Assembly (NCBI RefSeq): GCF_003586305.1
Contig: NZ_QXJI01000004.1
Span: 186,001 to 250,000 of the forward strand
Length of the DNA stretch: 64,000 bases
Reading direction: 5' to 3'
Origin: Cognatilysobacter tabacisoli
Lineage (GTDB): Bacteria > Pseudomonadota > Gammaproteobacteria > Xanthomonadales > Xanthomonadaceae
Shown here piece by piece: positions 1 to 11,506 of the stretch. The notes under the pieces were generated by a model. The model was not told where the DNA came from and made no database searches. It saw only the letters and a list, made by a program, of their open reading frames with translations. The position numbers and the translations under genes were made by a program. How positions within the stretch are numbered: position 1 is the stretch's first letter; every line of letters starts with the position of its first letter.

Positions 1-1043
1 CCGCACCGCTCGCCGGGGCCACCTCGGCGATGGACCCCGAAGCGATGCCGCCGAGTTCGCCGCCGGTCGCGTTCACCGCCGACGAACTGATGCCCGACAA
101 GGTGCCGTATGCGAGCCCGGCGGTGCGCCTGTTCGCCCGCGAGCTCGGCGTCGACCTGATGCAGGTCGCCGGCAGCGAGCGCGGCGGCCGCATCAGCAAG
201 GAAGACGTGCAGAAGTTCGTCAAGGGCGTGCTCTCGGGCGGCGCGGTGTCGGCCGGCGCGGCCGCCGGCGGCACCGGCCCGTCGCTCGGCGGCGGCTTGA
301 ACCTGCTGCCATGGCCGAAGGTCGACTTCGCCAAGTTCGGCCCGGTGCAGACGCGCGAGCTGACCCGCATCCAGAAGCTGTCCGGCGCGAACCTCGCCCG
401 CAACTGGGCGATGATCCCGCACGTCACCCAGCACGACGACGCCGACATCACCGAGCTCGAAGCGCTGCGCGTCTCGCTCAACAAGGAGAACGCGGCATCG
501 GATAAGAGCGGGGCCGGCGTCAAGCTGACCATGCTCGCGTTCCTGATGAAGGCGGTGGTGACCTGCCTCAAGCAGTACCCGAACTTCAACGCGTCGCTCG
601 ACGGCGACCAGCTGGTGCTCAAGCAGTATTTCCACATCGGCTTCGCCGCCGACACGCCGAACGGGCTGGTCGTGCCGGTGCTGCGCGACGTGGACCGCAA
701 GGGCGTGCTGCAGATCGCGCAGGAGACGTCGGAACTGGCCAAGAAGGCTCGCGACGGCAAGCTCGGCCCGGCCGACATGCAGGGCGGCTGCTTCTCTATC
801 AGCTCGCTCGGCGGCATCGGCGGCACCAGCTTCACGCCGATCGTCAACGCGCCGGAGGTGGCGATCCTCGGTGTGTCGAAGTCCGCCATCAAGCCGGTGT
901 GGGACGGCAAGCAGTTCGCGCCGCGCCTGCTGCTGCCGCTGTCGCTGAGCTACGACCACCGGGTGATCGATGGCGCGGCCGCGGCGCGCTTCACCGCCAC
1001 GCTCGGCCAGCTGCTGGCCGACATGCGACGCACGCTGCTGTGA
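1..1043 (+). CDS. aceF: Dihydrolipoamide acetyltransferase, pyruvate dehydrogenase E2 (3' part)
   Basis: E2 core of the pyruvate dehydrogenase complex, which transfers acetyl groups from lipoyl-lysine to CoA. The window opens inside an Ala/Pro-rich linker, so the N-terminal lipoyl domain(s) are missing. What is visible is the peripheral subunit-binding domain ([15 protein letters not shown], then [13 protein letters not shown]), a Gly/Ala linker, and a complete catalytic domain ending in the acyltransferase signature YDHRVIDGA, whose His and Asp are the catalytic pair. The reading frame is open from base 3. The stop overlaps the start of the next gene, and lpdA (E3) follows, the usual aceE-aceF-lpdA order. 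Only the 5' end is uncertain. Confidence 0.97.
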   Translation, partial: APLAGATSAMDPEAMPPSSPPVAFTADELMPDKVPYASPAVRLFARELGVDLMQVAGSERGGRISKEDVQKFVKGVLSGGAVSAGAAAGGTGPSLGGGLNLLPWPKVDFAKFGPVQTRELTRIQKLSGANLARNWAMIPHVTQHDDADITELEALRVSLNKENAASDKSGAGVKLTMLAFLMKAVVTCLKQYPNFNASLDGDQLVLKQYFHIGFAADTPNGLVVPVLRDVDRKGVLQIAQETSELAKKARDGKLGPADMQGGCFSISSLGGIGGTSFTPIVNAPEVAILGVSKSAIKPVWDGKQFAPRLLLPLSLSYDHRVIDGAAAARFTATLGQLLADMRRTLL

Positions 1044-1720
1044 CAGCGCCCTTGCGCACGGTCGCCGCGACGCTGTGCGTCGCGCTGGCGGCGCTCGCAT
1101 CGCCCGCCGCGCGCGCGGCCGACGACTGCGCGATCGCGCTCGGCCGCGGCTGGCCGCCGGCCACCGAGAACCACGGCGCGGCCGTCGAGCGCCTGCTCGA
1201 CGGCGGCCTGACCCCGGCGCTGCGGCTGACGAGGTTGCCGGCGTTCGCGACGGAAAGCGGCGTGCTGCTGATCCCGGGCGAAGGCGAGGGCGACTGGACG
1301 CTGCGCGTGGCCGAGGCCGACGACCGCGTATCGCGCTGGTCCGGCGGCCGCCTGGAGCTGCGCGTCGACCAGACGCCCGATGCGGAGGAGGTGCCGATGC
1401 CGGCACCGCTCGCGCGTCGCCTCGTCGATGCGTGGCAGCGCACGTTCACCGCGCTGGTGCCGGCCGACCGCCCCGCGGCGTTCCACGAAGGCCCCAGCTC
1501 GTTCGCCGTCGGCGACCTGCGCGTCAGCGGCCTTGAGCCCGAATGCGGACCCGGGCAGCTGGTGATGGCGCAGGTCGAGCTGCTGGTCGAGGCCAGCGAG
1601 GACGGCGACGAACGCCGAGCGCGCCGCTGGGCCGAGCTGGCCGCATCGATCGACGAACTCGAACAGACCCTGGCCGGCCTCGCCGGCGGCGATGCAGGAG
1701 AGGCAAATGGCAACGATTGA
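1040..1720 (+). CDS. Secreted protein of unknown function between aceF and lpdA
   Basis: About 226 residues from a GTG start whose last two bases form part of the aceF stop (GTGA overlap), so it is translationally coupled to E2. The N-terminus is a clear signal peptide: short basic start, hydrophobic stretch [13 protein letters not shown], then a likely cleavage after SPAARA. The mature part is acidic, with scattered cysteines and no catalytic motif I recognise. Its stop lies 14 bases inside the lpdA start region, so all three genes are probably one transcript. An open frame runs further upstream inside aceF, but the coupled GTG followed directly by a signal peptide is the better start. Function unknown. 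Confidence 0.75.
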   Translation: MTAPLRTVAATLCVALAALASPAARAADDCAIALGRGWPPATENHGAAVERLLDGGLTPALRLTRLPAFATESGVLLIPGEGEGDWTLRVAEADDRVSRWSGGRLELRVDQTPDAEEVPMPAPLARRLVDAWQRTFTALVPADRPAAFHEGPSSFAVGDLRVSGLEPECGPGQLVMAQVELLVEASEDGDERRARRWAELAASIDELEQTLAGLAGGDAGEANGND

Positions 1721-3518
1721 GGTCAAGGTCCCGGACATCGGCGGCTACGACGACGTCCCGGTCATCGAGCTGCTGGTCAAGGTCGGCGATACCGTCGCCA
1801 AGGACCAGGGGCTGGCGACGCTCGAGTCCGACAAGGCCACGATGGAGGTGCCGTCGTCGGCCGCCGGCGTCGTCAAAGAGCTGAAGGTCAAGCTCGGCGA
1901 CACGGTGTCCGAAGGCAGCGTGATCGCGGTGCTCGAGGCCGAGGCCGCCGACGCACCCGCGGCGCCCGCCCCGGCGAACGCTGGGACGCCCGCGCCGGCA
2001 CCGGCGGCGCCGCCCGCCGCGACCGTCGTAGCGAAGGCCCCCGCTGCGACAAGCGCGCCGACCGGCGCGCCGCCGAGCGGACGCCAGGCCGACATCGAAT
2101 GCCGTCTGGTCGTCCTCGGCGCCGGTCCCGGTGGCTACACCGCCGCGTTCCGCGCCGCCGATCTGGGCCTGGACACGGTGCTGGTCGAACGCCACGACAC
2201 CCTCGGCGGCGTCTGCCTCAACGTCGGCTGCATTCCGTCGAAGGCGCTGCTGCACGCCGCCGCGGTGATCGACGAGGCCGCGCACGCGGCCGACTTCGGC
2301 GTCGAGTTCGGCGCGCCGAAGATCGCGCTCGACAAGCTGCGCGGCTACAAGGAGAAGGTCGTCGGGCAGTTCACCAAGGGCCTGGCCGGCATGGCCAAGC
2401 AGCGCAAGGTGCGCAGCGTGCAGGGCGTGGCGAAGTTCGTGTCCGCGCACGAGCTCGAGGTCACCGGTGCTGACGGCAAGGCCCAGCTGCTGCGCTTCGA
2501 GCAGTGCATCATCGCCGCCGGCTCGCAGGCGGTGAAGCTGCCGGCATTCCCGTGGGACGACCCGCGCGTGATGGACTCGACCGATGCGCTCGAGTTGAAG
2601 GACGTGCCGAAGAAGCTGCTGGTGGTCGGCGGCGGCATCATCGGCCTGGAGATGGCGACGGTGTACCGCGCCATCGGCAGCGAGGTCACCGTGGTCGAGT
2701 TCATGGACCAGCTGATGCCCGGCGCCGACAAGGACCTGGTCAAGCCGCTGGCCGACCGCCTGAAGAAGCAGGGCGTCGCGATCCACCTCAAGACCAGGGC
2801 CGCCGGCGTCGAAGCCGGCAAGAAGGGCCTGACCGTTTCGTTCGAAGGCGCCGACGCCGACAGCGCCGCCGTGCCGGCGCCGATGACGTTCGATCGCGTG
2901 CTCGTCGCGGTCGGCCGATCGCCCAACGGCGGCAAGCTCGACGCGGACAAGGCGGGCGTGCAGGTGACCGAGCGCGGCTTCATCCCGGTCGACCGTCAGA
3001 TGCGCACCAACGTGCCGCACATCTTCGCGATCGGCGACCTCATCGGCCAACCGATGCTCGCGCACAAGGCGACGCACGAAGGCAAGCTCGCGGCCGAAGT
3101 CGCCGCCGGCGAGAAGCGCGAGTGGGTCGCGCGCGTGATTCCGTCGGTGGCCTACACCGATCCGGAGATCGCCTGGGTCGGCGTCACCGAGAACGAGGCC
3201 AAGGCCAAGGGGCTGCACGTCGGCGTCGGCAAGTTCCCATGGGCGGCGTCGGCGCGTGCGGTCGGGGTCGGGCGCGGCGAGGGCTTCACCAAGCTGCTGT
3301 TCGACGAAAAGACGCATCGGATCATCGGCGGCGCGATCGTCGGCAAGCACGCCGGCGACCTGATCGCCGAGGTGGCGCTGGCGATCGAAATGGGCGCCGA
3401 GGCCGGCGACATCGGCCACACGATCCACCCGCACCCGACGCTGAGCGAATCGGTCGCGATGGCGGCCGAGGTCTACGAAGGCACGATCACCGACCTCTAC
3501 ATTCCCAAGAAGAAGTAG
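1707..3518 (+). CDS. lpdA: Dihydrolipoamide dehydrogenase (E3) with N-terminal lipoyl domain
   Basis: Reoxidises dihydrolipoyl groups of the pyruvate dehydrogenase complex with FAD and NAD+. 603 residues, about 130 longer than a plain E3, because residues 1-80 are a lipoyl domain (ESDKATMEV, lipoyl-lysine K43) joined by an Ala/Pro linker to the flavoprotein. FAD-binding VVLGAGPGGYTAA is at about 135-147, the redox disulfide is C170-LNVG-C175, an NAD-binding GGGIIGLEMA follows, and the dimer-interface HPHPTLSES is near the end. This architecture is known from Neisseria and Xanthomonas complexes. I chose ATG 1707, with AGGAGAGG just upstream, over an earlier in-frame ATG at 1692 that would add five residues before the conserved [12 protein letters not shown]. 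Confidence 0.97.
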   Translation: MATIEVKVPDIGGYDDVPVIELLVKVGDTVAKDQGLATLESDKATMEVPSSAAGVVKELKVKLGDTVSEGSVIAVLEAEAADAPAAPAPANAGTPAPAPAAPPAATVVAKAPAATSAPTGAPPSGRQADIECRLVVLGAGPGGYTAAFRAADLGLDTVLVERHDTLGGVCLNVGCIPSKALLHAAAVIDEAAHAADFGVEFGAPKIALDKLRGYKEKVVGQFTKGLAGMAKQRKVRSVQGVAKFVSAHELEVTGADGKAQLLRFEQCIIAAGSQAVKLPAFPWDDPRVMDSTDALELKDVPKKLLVVGGGIIGLEMATVYRAIGSEVTVVEFMDQLMPGADKDLVKPLADRLKKQGVAIHLKTRAAGVEAGKKGLTVSFEGADADSAAVPAPMTFDRVLVAVGRSPNGGKLDADKAGVQVTERGFIPVDRQMRTNVPHIFAIGDLIGQPMLAHKATHEGKLAAEVAAGEKREWVARVIPSVAYTDPEIAWVGVTENEAKAKGLHVGVGKFPWAASARAVGVGRGEGFTKLLFDEKTHRIIGGAIVGKHAGDLIAEVALAIEMGAEAGDIGHTIHPHPTLSESVAMAAEVYEGTITDLYIPKKK

Positions 3519-3535
3519 CCGGTCGCACGAAAAAG

Positions 3536-3566
3536 CGAAGCCCCGACCGGGCCGGTCGGGGCTTCG
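3536..3566. terminator. Terminator after lpdA, probably bidirectional
   Basis: Perfect 13-bp stem CGAAGCCCCGACC / GGTCGGGGCTTCG with a 5-base loop. The only A/T tract (AAAAA) is on the left side, so it is a canonical intrinsic terminator for leftward transcription from the DUF2061 gene. It also follows the lpdA stop by 18 bases. Confidence 0.8.
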
Positions 3567-3661
3567 TGAGGCCCGCCGCGATACTGCAGGCCGACGAGGA
3601 GAGAGTGGCGGCAGGCGTCCAGTAGGTCCGACCGGGCGGCTGCGAAAAGGTTCCGCGCCGG

Positions 3662-3883
3662 CTACAGCGGCAGTGCACTGGGGCCGGAGGCCCCATTCAG
3701 GGCCGCCGCGCGGCGCAGCTCGATGCGCTTCCAGACCTTCTCGTGCAGGTGGAACGCGACGGTGTTGCAGGCCGGCTCGACCAGCGCCAGCGCGCCGCCG
3801 ACCCACACACTGCCGGTCATCAGGTAGCCAACTGCGAACGCCACGGTGAAGTGCACGCCGGCGAAGCTGAGGGTCTTGGTCAT
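3662..3883 (-). CDS. Small DUF2061-family membrane protein
   Basis: 73 residues with two hydrophobic segments (FTVAFAVGYLMTG and VGGALALVEPACNTVAF) followed by HEKVWKRIELR, the typical DUF2061 layout of a short inner-membrane protein of unknown role. ATG 3883 is preceded by a good GAGGAG ribosome-binding site; a longer open frame to 4024 adds a basic stretch without membrane character and is not needed. It is monocistronic and faces lpdA tail to tail across a hairpin terminator. Confidence 0.8.
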   Translation of the reverse strand: MTKTLSFAGVHFTVAFAVGYLMTGSVWVGGALALVEPACNTVAFHLHEKVWKRIELRRAAALNGASGPSALPL

Positions 3884-4215
3884 GTCGCGCTCCTCGCAGG
3901 GATCGACCCGAGTCTCCCTGTCCGCGGCTCCGGGGGCCAATCGAACGTTTGCCGCCGGGCGATAGGAAGGACCTATCGATTTACCCCGGACCCGTGGCGG
4001 CGCGCGCATTACCTGCGCGGTCATTCACCGCCACGGCCAGCGCGGACACAGTGGCGGCATGCCCGGCAGCCCGACCGCGTTTGACCCGACCGCAGCGCGC
4101 GCCGTCACGCGACTCGCCGTGACCCCCGGCGGTTGCCCGGAATGCTCACGCGTTCTATACTTTTGCGGCTCCACCGGGCGCTTTTGCGTCCCCTCCCCAG
4201 ACCGACGAGACCCGC
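3884..4215. other. Divergent intergenic region before atpI
   Basis: About 330 bases between the leftward DUF2061 gene and the rightward atp operon. It holds the atp promoter candidate on the right and a small perfect dyad CGATAGG-AAGGA-CCTATCG at 3960-3978, about 77 bases before the DUF2061 start. No open frame with coding character. Confidence 0.6.
4134..4161 (+). promoter_or_regulatory. Probable sigma-70 promoter of the atp operon
   Basis: TTGCCC (-35) and TATACT (-10) separated by 16 bases, about 55 bases before the atpI start. It stands out as one of the few A/T-rich spots in the region. Confidence 0.55.
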
Positions 4216-4581
4216 GTGCACGATCCCTTGTCCGCAGGCCGACGGCTGGCGTCGCGCGCGACTGCCTGGCAGGCCGCGGCGACGGCCCTGGCCGCGCTGG
4301 CCTGCCTGCCGTTCGGCGCGCCGTCCGCGCTGGCCGCGGCGGTCGGCGGCGGGGCGATCGTGGCGGGCGGCGCGGCGTCGGCGCGGTACGCGTTCGGCGG
4401 CGGGGTGCAGTCCGGCAACGCGGCCATCGGCCGGCTGCTGGCGGCGGTGGTGCTGAAGTGGTTGGTGGTGCTCGGAATTCTGGTGCTCGGCTTGGCCGCG
4501 CTCAAGCTCCCCGCGCTGCCGCTGGTGCTCGGGGTCGTGGCTGCACTGGCTGCGCTGGCCCTGTCCGCGCTGCGGCGATGA
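4216..4581 (+). CDS. atpI: F0F1 ATP synthase accessory subunit I
   Basis: 121-residue, very hydrophobic Ala/Leu-rich protein with four predicted membrane segments, in the usual atpI position at the head of the ATP synthase operon. AtpI helps assemble the c-ring. The conserved AtpI features are the glycine-rich second segment and an arginine-rich C-terminus (LSALRR). The start is GTG with no strong ribosome-binding site. Sequence conservation is low in this family, so the call rests on size, topology and context. Confidence 0.85.
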   Translation: MHDPLSAGRRLASRATAWQAAATALAALACLPFGAPSALAAAVGGGAIVAGGAASARYAFGGGVQSGNAAIGRLLAAVVLKWLVVLGILVLGLAALKLPALPLVLGVVAALAALALSALRR

Positions 4582-4624
4582 CGGCGGCGATCGACAACAC
4601 ATTCATCTCGAAGGTTCAGGACAC

Positions 4625-5422
4625 ATGGCGGGCGAGCAAGAACTGACTCCGACCAGCTACATCCAGCACCACCTGCAGAACCTGACGGCATCGGTCGGCG
4701 AGGGTGGCTTCTGGACCCTGCACGTCGACACGCTGGTGACGTCGGTGCTGATGGGGCTGCTGATCGTCGTCGCCTTCTGGACGGCCACGCGCAACGCCAC
4801 TGCCGGGGTGCCGGGCAAGTGGCAGGCGTTCGTCGAGATCTGCCTGGAATTCGTCGACAAGCAGGCCCGCGACACGTACCACGGTTCCAGCAAGCTGGTG
4901 ACGCCGATCGCGATCACGCTGTTCTTCTGGATCCTCATGATGAACCTGCTGAAGATGATCCCGGCGGACTTCATCGCGCTGCCGCTGGAAGCCCTCGGCG
5001 TGCCGTACTGGAAGCCGGTGCCGACCGCCGACGTCAACGCGACGCTGGGCATGTCGATCAGCGTGTTCTTCCTGATGCTGTTCTTCGCGCTGCGGGCCAA
5101 GGGCCTGGGCGGCTTCACCAAGGAATTCCTGACGGCGCCGTTCGGCAAGTGGATGGTCCCGTTCAACCTGATCCTCAACATCGTCGAGTGGCTGAGCAAG
5201 CCGATTTCGCTGGCGATGCGACTGTTCGGCAACATGTTCGGCGGCGAGATCGTGTTCCTGCTGATCTGGGTGCTGGGCGGCGCGGGCATCATCGGCGCCC
5301 TCGCCGGCGGCGCCTTCGGCCTGGGCTGGATGCTGTTCCACCTGCTGGTCATCCCGCTGCAGGCGTTCATTTTCATGATGCTGTCGATCGTGTACCTGAG
5401 CCTGTCGGAAGACGCGCACTGA
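4625..5422 (+). CDS. atpB: F0F1 ATP synthase subunit a
   Basis: 265 residues, normal length. It forms the proton half-channels of the membrane sector. Multiple transmembrane helices are visible; the essential stator arginine is R199 in SKPISLAMRLFGNMFGGE, the most conserved stretch of the family. The long polar loop with LEALGVPYWKPVPTADVN is typical of the gammaproteobacterial form. Second gene of the operon. Confidence 0.97.
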   Translation: MAGEQELTPTSYIQHHLQNLTASVGEGGFWTLHVDTLVTSVLMGLLIVVAFWTATRNATAGVPGKWQAFVEICLEFVDKQARDTYHGSSKLVTPIAITLFFWILMMNLLKMIPADFIALPLEALGVPYWKPVPTADVNATLGMSISVFFLMLFFALRAKGLGGFTKEFLTAPFGKWMVPFNLILNIVEWLSKPISLAMRLFGNMFGGEIVFLLIWVLGGAGIIGALAGGAFGLGWMLFHLLVIPLQAFIFMMLSIVYLSLSEDAH

Positions 5423-5478
5423 CGCTGTCGGCTTCGGCCACCGCTTTTCGATTCACCCTTCGTCGTTTCAATCCTTAA

Positions 5479-5796
<318 letters not shown>

Positions 5797-5901
5797 TCCA
5801 GCCCGGCTGACGGTGCGGGCCGGTTTGCCGGCCTGCACCACGGTTGAAGGAACGGGCACGGCGACGTGCCCCCTCCCGTCACCTCTGGCAGAGCCCACGT
5901 A

Positions 5902-6372
5902 ATGAACATCGGTCTGACCCTATTTGCCCAGGCGCTGGCGTTTGCCGGTCTGATCTGGATCATCGCGACCAAGATCTGGCCGCCGATGATGAACGCCATC
6001 GAAGAGCGCCAGAAGAAGATTGCCGAAGGCCTCGCGGCCGCCGACAACAGCCAGCGGGCGCTGGCGCAGGCGCAGGAAACGGCCGACGCCGAACTGCGTG
6101 CCGCACGCGTCAAGGCCAACGAGATCATCGAGCAGGCCCACGCCCGCGCGAACCAGATCGTCGACGCCGCCAAGGACGACGCGATCGCCGAAGCCAACCG
6201 CCAGAAGGCGCTGGCCGAGGCCGAGATCGTCGCCGCCTCCAACCGCGCCCGCGAGGACCTGCGCCGGCAGGTGTCGTCGCTGGCCGTGAGCGGCGCCGAG
6301 AAGCTGCTCAAGCGCGAGATCGATGCCAACGCCCACAAGGCGCTGCTCGACGAGCTCGCGGCCGAAATCTGA
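5902..6372 (+). CDS. atpF: F0F1 ATP synthase subunit b
   Basis: 156 residues: one N-terminal membrane helix ([21 protein letters not shown]) then a long charged, Ala-rich coiled coil that forms the peripheral stalk. I chose ATG 5902 because [10 protein letters not shown] is the conserved family start; an earlier in-frame GTG at 5866 would add a non-hydrophobic leader. It contains by chance a 14-bp FNR-like palindrome inside the codons for LIWII (see rejected items). Confidence 0.95.
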   Translation: MNIGLTLFAQALAFAGLIWIIATKIWPPMMNAIEERQKKIAEGLAAADNSQRALAQAQETADAELRAARVKANEIIEQAHARANQIVDAAKDDAIAEANRQKALAEAEIVAASNRAREDLRRQVSSLAVSGAEKLLKREIDANAHKALLDELAAEI

Positions 6373-6392
6373 GCCAGACGAAGAGCTGATCG

Positions 6393-6920
6393 ATGACCCA
6401 GGCCCTGACCCTCGCCCGTCCGTACGCCCGCGCCGCGTTCGCGCTCGCCCGCGACGCCGGCAACGCGTCCGCGTGGTCGCAGGCGCTCGCCTTCGCCGCG
6501 CGCGTCGCCGCCGACCCGCAGGTGCACAGCCTGCTGGGCAACCCGCAGCTGGCCAGCGCCGACGCCGTCGGGCTGCTGGTGATCGACGGCGCCGACGAGA
6601 ACATGACCCGCTTCCTCGCGCTGCTGGCCGACAACCGTCGCCTGCCGCTGCTGCCGGAGATCGCGGGCCTGTTCGAGGACCTGCGCGCGGAGGCCGACCG
6701 CATCGTCAAGGCGCGCGTCACCGCGGCCAGCGAACTGCCCGCGGCCGAGCTCGAGACGATCCGCGCCGCGCTGAAGAAGCGTTTCGGCCGCGACGTCGAG
6801 ATCGAGACGGCCGTGGACGCATCGCTGATCGGCGGCGCCGTGATCGACGCCGGCGACGTGGTCATCGACGGTTCGCTGAAGGGCAAGCTCGCGCGCCTGC
6901 AGTCCGCGCTCGCCAGTTAA
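6393..6920 (+). CDS. atpH: F0F1 ATP synthase subunit delta
   Basis: 175 residues, normal length; links the top of F1 to the b stalk. The N-terminal helical bundle begins TLARPYARAAFALA, a family hallmark, and the C-terminal part holds the VIDGSLKGKLARL motif. Twenty bases follow atpF. A palindromic repeat separates it from atpA. Confidence 0.95.
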   Translation: MTQALTLARPYARAAFALARDAGNASAWSQALAFAARVAADPQVHSLLGNPQLASADAVGLLVIDGADENMTRFLALLADNRRLPLLPEIAGLFEDLRAEADRIVKARVTAASELPAAELETIRAALKKRFGRDVEIETAVDASLIGGAVIDAGDVVIDGSLKGKLARLQSALAS

Positions 6921-6930
6921 TTTTGAAATC

Positions 6931-6983
6931 GTAGGGTGGGCTCCAGCCCACCATCACGTGCGGCGGGCTTGAGCCCGCCCTAC
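6931..6983. repeat. Paired palindromic (REP-like) element between atpH and atpA
   Basis: GTAGG + GTGGGC-TCCA-GCCCAC, a 10-base spacer, then GGCGGGC-TTGA-GCCCGCC + CTAC: two hairpins in mirror orientation flanked by GTAG/CTAC. It is inside the operon transcript, 14 bases before the atpA start. Confidence 0.75.
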
Positions 6984-6997
6984 CTCGGGAAACAAAG

Positions 6998-8548
6998 ATG
7001 GCCACCACGCAGCTCAACCCGTCCGAAATCAGCGACCTGATCAAGACCCGCATCGAGAAGGTCAAGCTGGCCGCCGAGGCGCGCAACGAAGGCACCGTCA
7101 CGTCCGTGTCCGACGGCATCGTGCGCATCCACGGCCTGGCCGACGTGATGCAGGGCGAAATGATCGAACTGCCGAACGCCACCTACGCGCTCGCGCTGAA
7201 CCTGGAGCGCGACTCGGTCGGCGCCGTGGTGCTGGGCGACTACGAGCACGTGCGCGAAGGCGACGTGGCCAAGACCACCGGCCGCATCCTCGAAGTGCCG
7301 GTCGGTCCGGAGCTGCTCGGCCGCGTGGTCAACGCGCTGGGCGAGCCGATCGACGGCAAGGGCCCGATCGGTGCCTCGCAGACCGCGCCGGTCGAGCGCG
7401 TCGCCCCGGGCGTGATCTGGCGCAAGTCGGTCGACCAGCCGGTGCAGACCGGCTACAAGTCGGTCGACTCGATGATCCCGATCGGCCGCGGCCAGCGCGA
7501 GCTGGTCATCGGCGACCGCCAGACCGGCAAGACCGCGCTGGCGATCGACGCGGTGATCAACCAGAAGGGCACCGGCATCAAGTGCGTGTACGTCGCGATC
7601 GGCCAGAAGGCCTCGACCGTGGCGAACATCGTGCGCAAGCTCGAAGAGAACGGCGCGCTGGCGCACACGATCGTCGTCGCCGCCACGGCGTCGGAGTCGG
7701 CCGCGATGCAGTACATCAGCGCCTACGCCGGCTGCACGATGGGCGAGTACTTCATGGACCGCGGCGAAGACGCGCTGATCGTGTACGACGACCTGTCCAA
7801 GCAGGCCGTCGCGTACCGCCAGATCTCGCTGCTGCTCAAGCGCCCGCCGGGCCGCGAAGCCTACCCGGGCGACGTGTTCTACCTGCACTCCCGCCTGCTC
7901 GAGCGCGCCGCGCGCGTGTCCGAGGAGTACGTCGAGAAGTTCACCAACGGCGCCGTGACCGGCAAGACCGGCTCGCTGACCGCGCTGCCGATCATCGAGA
8001 CCCAGGCCGGTGACGTGTCCGCGTTCGTGCCGACCAACGTGATCTCGATCACCGACGGCCAGATCTTCCTCGAGACCGACCTGTTCAACGCCGGCATCCG
8101 CCCGGCCGTGAACGCCGGCATCTCGGTGTCGCGCGTCGGCGGCGCGGCCCAGACCAAGATCATCAAGAAGCTCTCGGGCGGCATCCGCATCTCGCTGGCC
8201 CAGTACCGCGAGCTCGCCGCGTTCGCGCAGTTCGCCTCGGACCTCGACGAAGCCACCCGCAAGCAGCTCGAGCGCGGCCAGCGCGTCACCGAGCTGATGA
8301 AGCAGAAGCAGTACGCGCCGATGCCGATCGCGCTGCAGGCGCTGTCGATCTACGCGGTCAACGAGGGCTACCTCGACGACGTGCCGGTCAACAAGGTGCT
8401 GGCGTTCGAGGACGGCCTGCACGCGCACTTCGCCAACACCCAGGGCGAGCTGCTGGGCAAGATCAACGCCTCGGGCGCGTGGAACGACGAGATCGAGGCC
8501 ACGTTCAAGGCCGGCATCGCCGAGTTCAAGAAGACCGGTACCTGGTAA
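6998..8548 (+). CDS. atpA: F0F1 ATP synthase subunit alpha
   Basis: 516 residues, typical length. Non-catalytic nucleotide-binding subunit of the F1 hexamer. The P-loop GDRQTGKT is at residues 172-179, followed by [17 protein letters not shown] and the alpha-subunit signature region [14 protein letters not shown] that carries the arginine finger. It begins [16 protein letters not shown], the standard family N-terminus. Palindromic repeats lie in both flanking intergenic gaps. Confidence 0.98.
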   Translation: MATTQLNPSEISDLIKTRIEKVKLAAEARNEGTVTSVSDGIVRIHGLADVMQGEMIELPNATYALALNLERDSVGAVVLGDYEHVREGDVAKTTGRILEVPVGPELLGRVVNALGEPIDGKGPIGASQTAPVERVAPGVIWRKSVDQPVQTGYKSVDSMIPIGRGQRELVIGDRQTGKTALAIDAVINQKGTGIKCVYVAIGQKASTVANIVRKLEENGALAHTIVVAATASESAAMQYISAYAGCTMGEYFMDRGEDALIVYDDLSKQAVAYRQISLLLKRPPGREAYPGDVFYLHSRLLERAARVSEEYVEKFTNGAVTGKTGSLTALPIIETQAGDVSAFVPTNVISITDGQIFLETDLFNAGIRPAVNAGISVSRVGGAAQTKIIKKLSGGIRISLAQYRELAAFAQFASDLDEATRKQLERGQRVTELMKQKQYAPMPIALQALSIYAVNEGYLDDVPVNKVLAFEDGLHAHFANTQGELLGKINASGAWNDEIEATFKAGIAEFKKTGTW

Positions 8549-8554
8549 GGCACA

Positions 8555-8615
8555 GCGTGGGCCCCGGCCCACCGTTGCAAGGCTGGATCGAACGGCGGGC
8601 CCGGGCCCGTCCTAC
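8555..8615. repeat. Second paired palindromic element, between atpA and atpG
   Basis: A diverged copy of the element before atpA: GTGGGCC-CC-GGCCCAC hairpin, 20-odd base spacer, then CGGGCCCGGGCCCG and a closing CCTAC. It fills nearly all of the 78-base gap and ends 11 bases before the atpG start. Confidence 0.65.
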
Positions 8616-8626
8616 CGAGAAGAGAA

Positions 8627-9490
8627 ATGGCTGGCGGACGCGAAATCAAAACCAAGATCAAGAGCGTGCAGAACACCCGCAAGGTGACGCGCGCGCTCGA
8701 GATGGTCTCGGCCTCCAAGATCCGCAAGGCGCAGGACCGGATGAAGGTCTCGCGCCCGTACGCGCGCGTCATGAAGCAGGTCATCGGCCACCTGGCCCAG
8801 GCCAACGCCGACTACCAGCATCCGTACATGGTCGAGCGCAGCACCGTGAAGCGCGTCGGCTACGTGATCGTCTCGTCCGACCGCGGCCTGGCAGGCGGCC
8901 TCAACAACAATCTGTTCCGCAAGCTGCTCGGCGAGTTCCGCAAGTGGCAGGAGCAGGGCGTCGAGATCGACGTCGTCACCATCGGTCAGAAGGCCTCGGT
9001 GTACTTCCGCCGGCTCAAGGTCAACATGCGCGCCTCGGTCACGCACCTGGGCGACCAGCCGAAGCTCGAGCAGATCGTCGGCGTGGTCAAGGTGATGCTC
9101 GACGGCTACACCGCCGGCGAGCTCGACCGCGTGTTCGTCTGCTACAACGATTTCGTCAACACGATGACCCAGCGCGCGGCGTTCGACCAGCTGCTGCCGC
9201 TGCCGCCGTCGGAGACGCAGGTCGCCAAGCATGACTGGGACTATCTGTACGAGCCCGACGCGCAGACCGTGCTCGACCACGTGCTGACCCGCTACATCGA
9301 GTCGCTGGTCTACCAGGCCGTGCTCGAGAACGTCGCCTCCGAGCACGCCGCGCGCATGGTCGCGATGAAGGCCGCCTCGGACAACGCGAGCAAGCTGATC
9401 GGCACGCTGCAGCTGGTCTACAACAAGGCCCGCCAGGCGGCGATCACCCAGGAAATCTCGGAAATCGTCGGCGGCGCCGCGGCGGTCTGA
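8627..9490 (+). CDS. atpG: F0F1 ATP synthase subunit gamma
   Basis: 287 residues; central rotating shaft. The N-terminal helix motif [21 protein letters not shown] and the C-terminal helix with [12 protein letters not shown] and [20 protein letters not shown] are the two coiled-coil strands of the shaft. [13 protein letters not shown] is the conserved Rossmann-like segment. AGAAGAGA provides the ribosome-binding site. Confidence 0.97.
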   Translation: MAGGREIKTKIKSVQNTRKVTRALEMVSASKIRKAQDRMKVSRPYARVMKQVIGHLAQANADYQHPYMVERSTVKRVGYVIVSSDRGLAGGLNNNLFRKLLGEFRKWQEQGVEIDVVTIGQKASVYFRRLKVNMRASVTHLGDQPKLEQIVGVVKVMLDGYTAGELDRVFVCYNDFVNTMTQRAAFDQLLPLPPSETQVAKHDWDYLYEPDAQTVLDHVLTRYIESLVYQAVLENVASEHAARMVAMKAASDNASKLIGTLQLVYNKARQAAITQEISEIVGGAAAV

Positions 9491-9540
9491 GCCAAACGCA
9501 TACGCGCGGGCGCCATCCGGCGACCGCGACCCAGAATTAA

Positions 9541-10959
<1,419 letters not shown>

Positions 10960-10998
10960 TCGCCGCGACCTTCGACCGAACGACCTGAGGAACCTTAG

Positions 10999-11424
10999 AT
11001 GGCCACCACGATCCGTTGCGACATCGTCAGCGCCGAGCAGGAGATCTTCCACGGCGAGGCGACCCTGGTGGTCGCCACCGGCGAGCTCGGCGAGCTCGGC
11101 ATCGCGCCGAAGCACGCGCCGCTGATCACCCGCCTAAAGCCGGGCAAGGTCGTGGTGACCCTGCCCGACGGCGAGCAGCTGGACTTCGCGATCTCCGGCG
11201 GCATCCTCGAGGTGCAGCCGACCGTCGTGACCGTGCTGGCCGATTCGGCCGTGCGCGCGCAGGACATCGACGAGGCCGCCGTGCGCGCCGCCAAGGAAGA
11301 GGCCGAGCGCATCCTCGCCCGCAAGGACGAGAAGATGGATATCGCCGAGGCGCAGGCGCGACTGGCCGAATCGCTGGCCCAGCTGCAGGCGCTCGAGCGC
11401 CTGCGCAAGAACATGAAGCACTGA
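10999..11424 (+). CDS. atpC: F0F1 ATP synthase subunit epsilon
   Basis: 141 residues, last gene of the operon. N-terminal beta-sandwich ([31 protein letters not shown]) and a C-terminal two-helix hairpin rich in Ala, Glu and Arg that can inhibit the motor. Transcription ends at the hairpin immediately downstream. Confidence 0.96.
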   Translation: MATTIRCDIVSAEQEIFHGEATLVVATGELGELGIAPKHAPLITRLKPGKVVVTLPDGEQLDFAISGGILEVQPTVVTVLADSAVRAQDIDEAAVRAAKEEAERILARKDEKMDIAEAQARLAESLAQLQALERLRKNMKH

Positions 11425-11447
11425 GCGCGGCCCGCTCCGCGGTATCG

Positions 11448-11478
11448 AACGCCGGCCTCGTGCCGGCGTTCTCGTTTC
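11448..11478 (+). terminator. Terminator of the atp operon
   Basis: AACGCCGGC-CTCGT-GCCGGCGTT, a 9-bp stem with 5-base loop, followed by CTCGTTTC. The T tract is short, but its position 24 bases after the atpC stop fits. Confidence 0.7.
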
Positions 11479-11506
11479 GCGGCGTCGCTTCGGCGCGCGC
11501 CGTCGC

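Noticed and set aside
5950-5963. FNR-like palindrome CTGATCTGGATCAT
   Set aside because: Lies inside atpF and is fully explained by codons for LIWII; no start codon follows at the usual distance.
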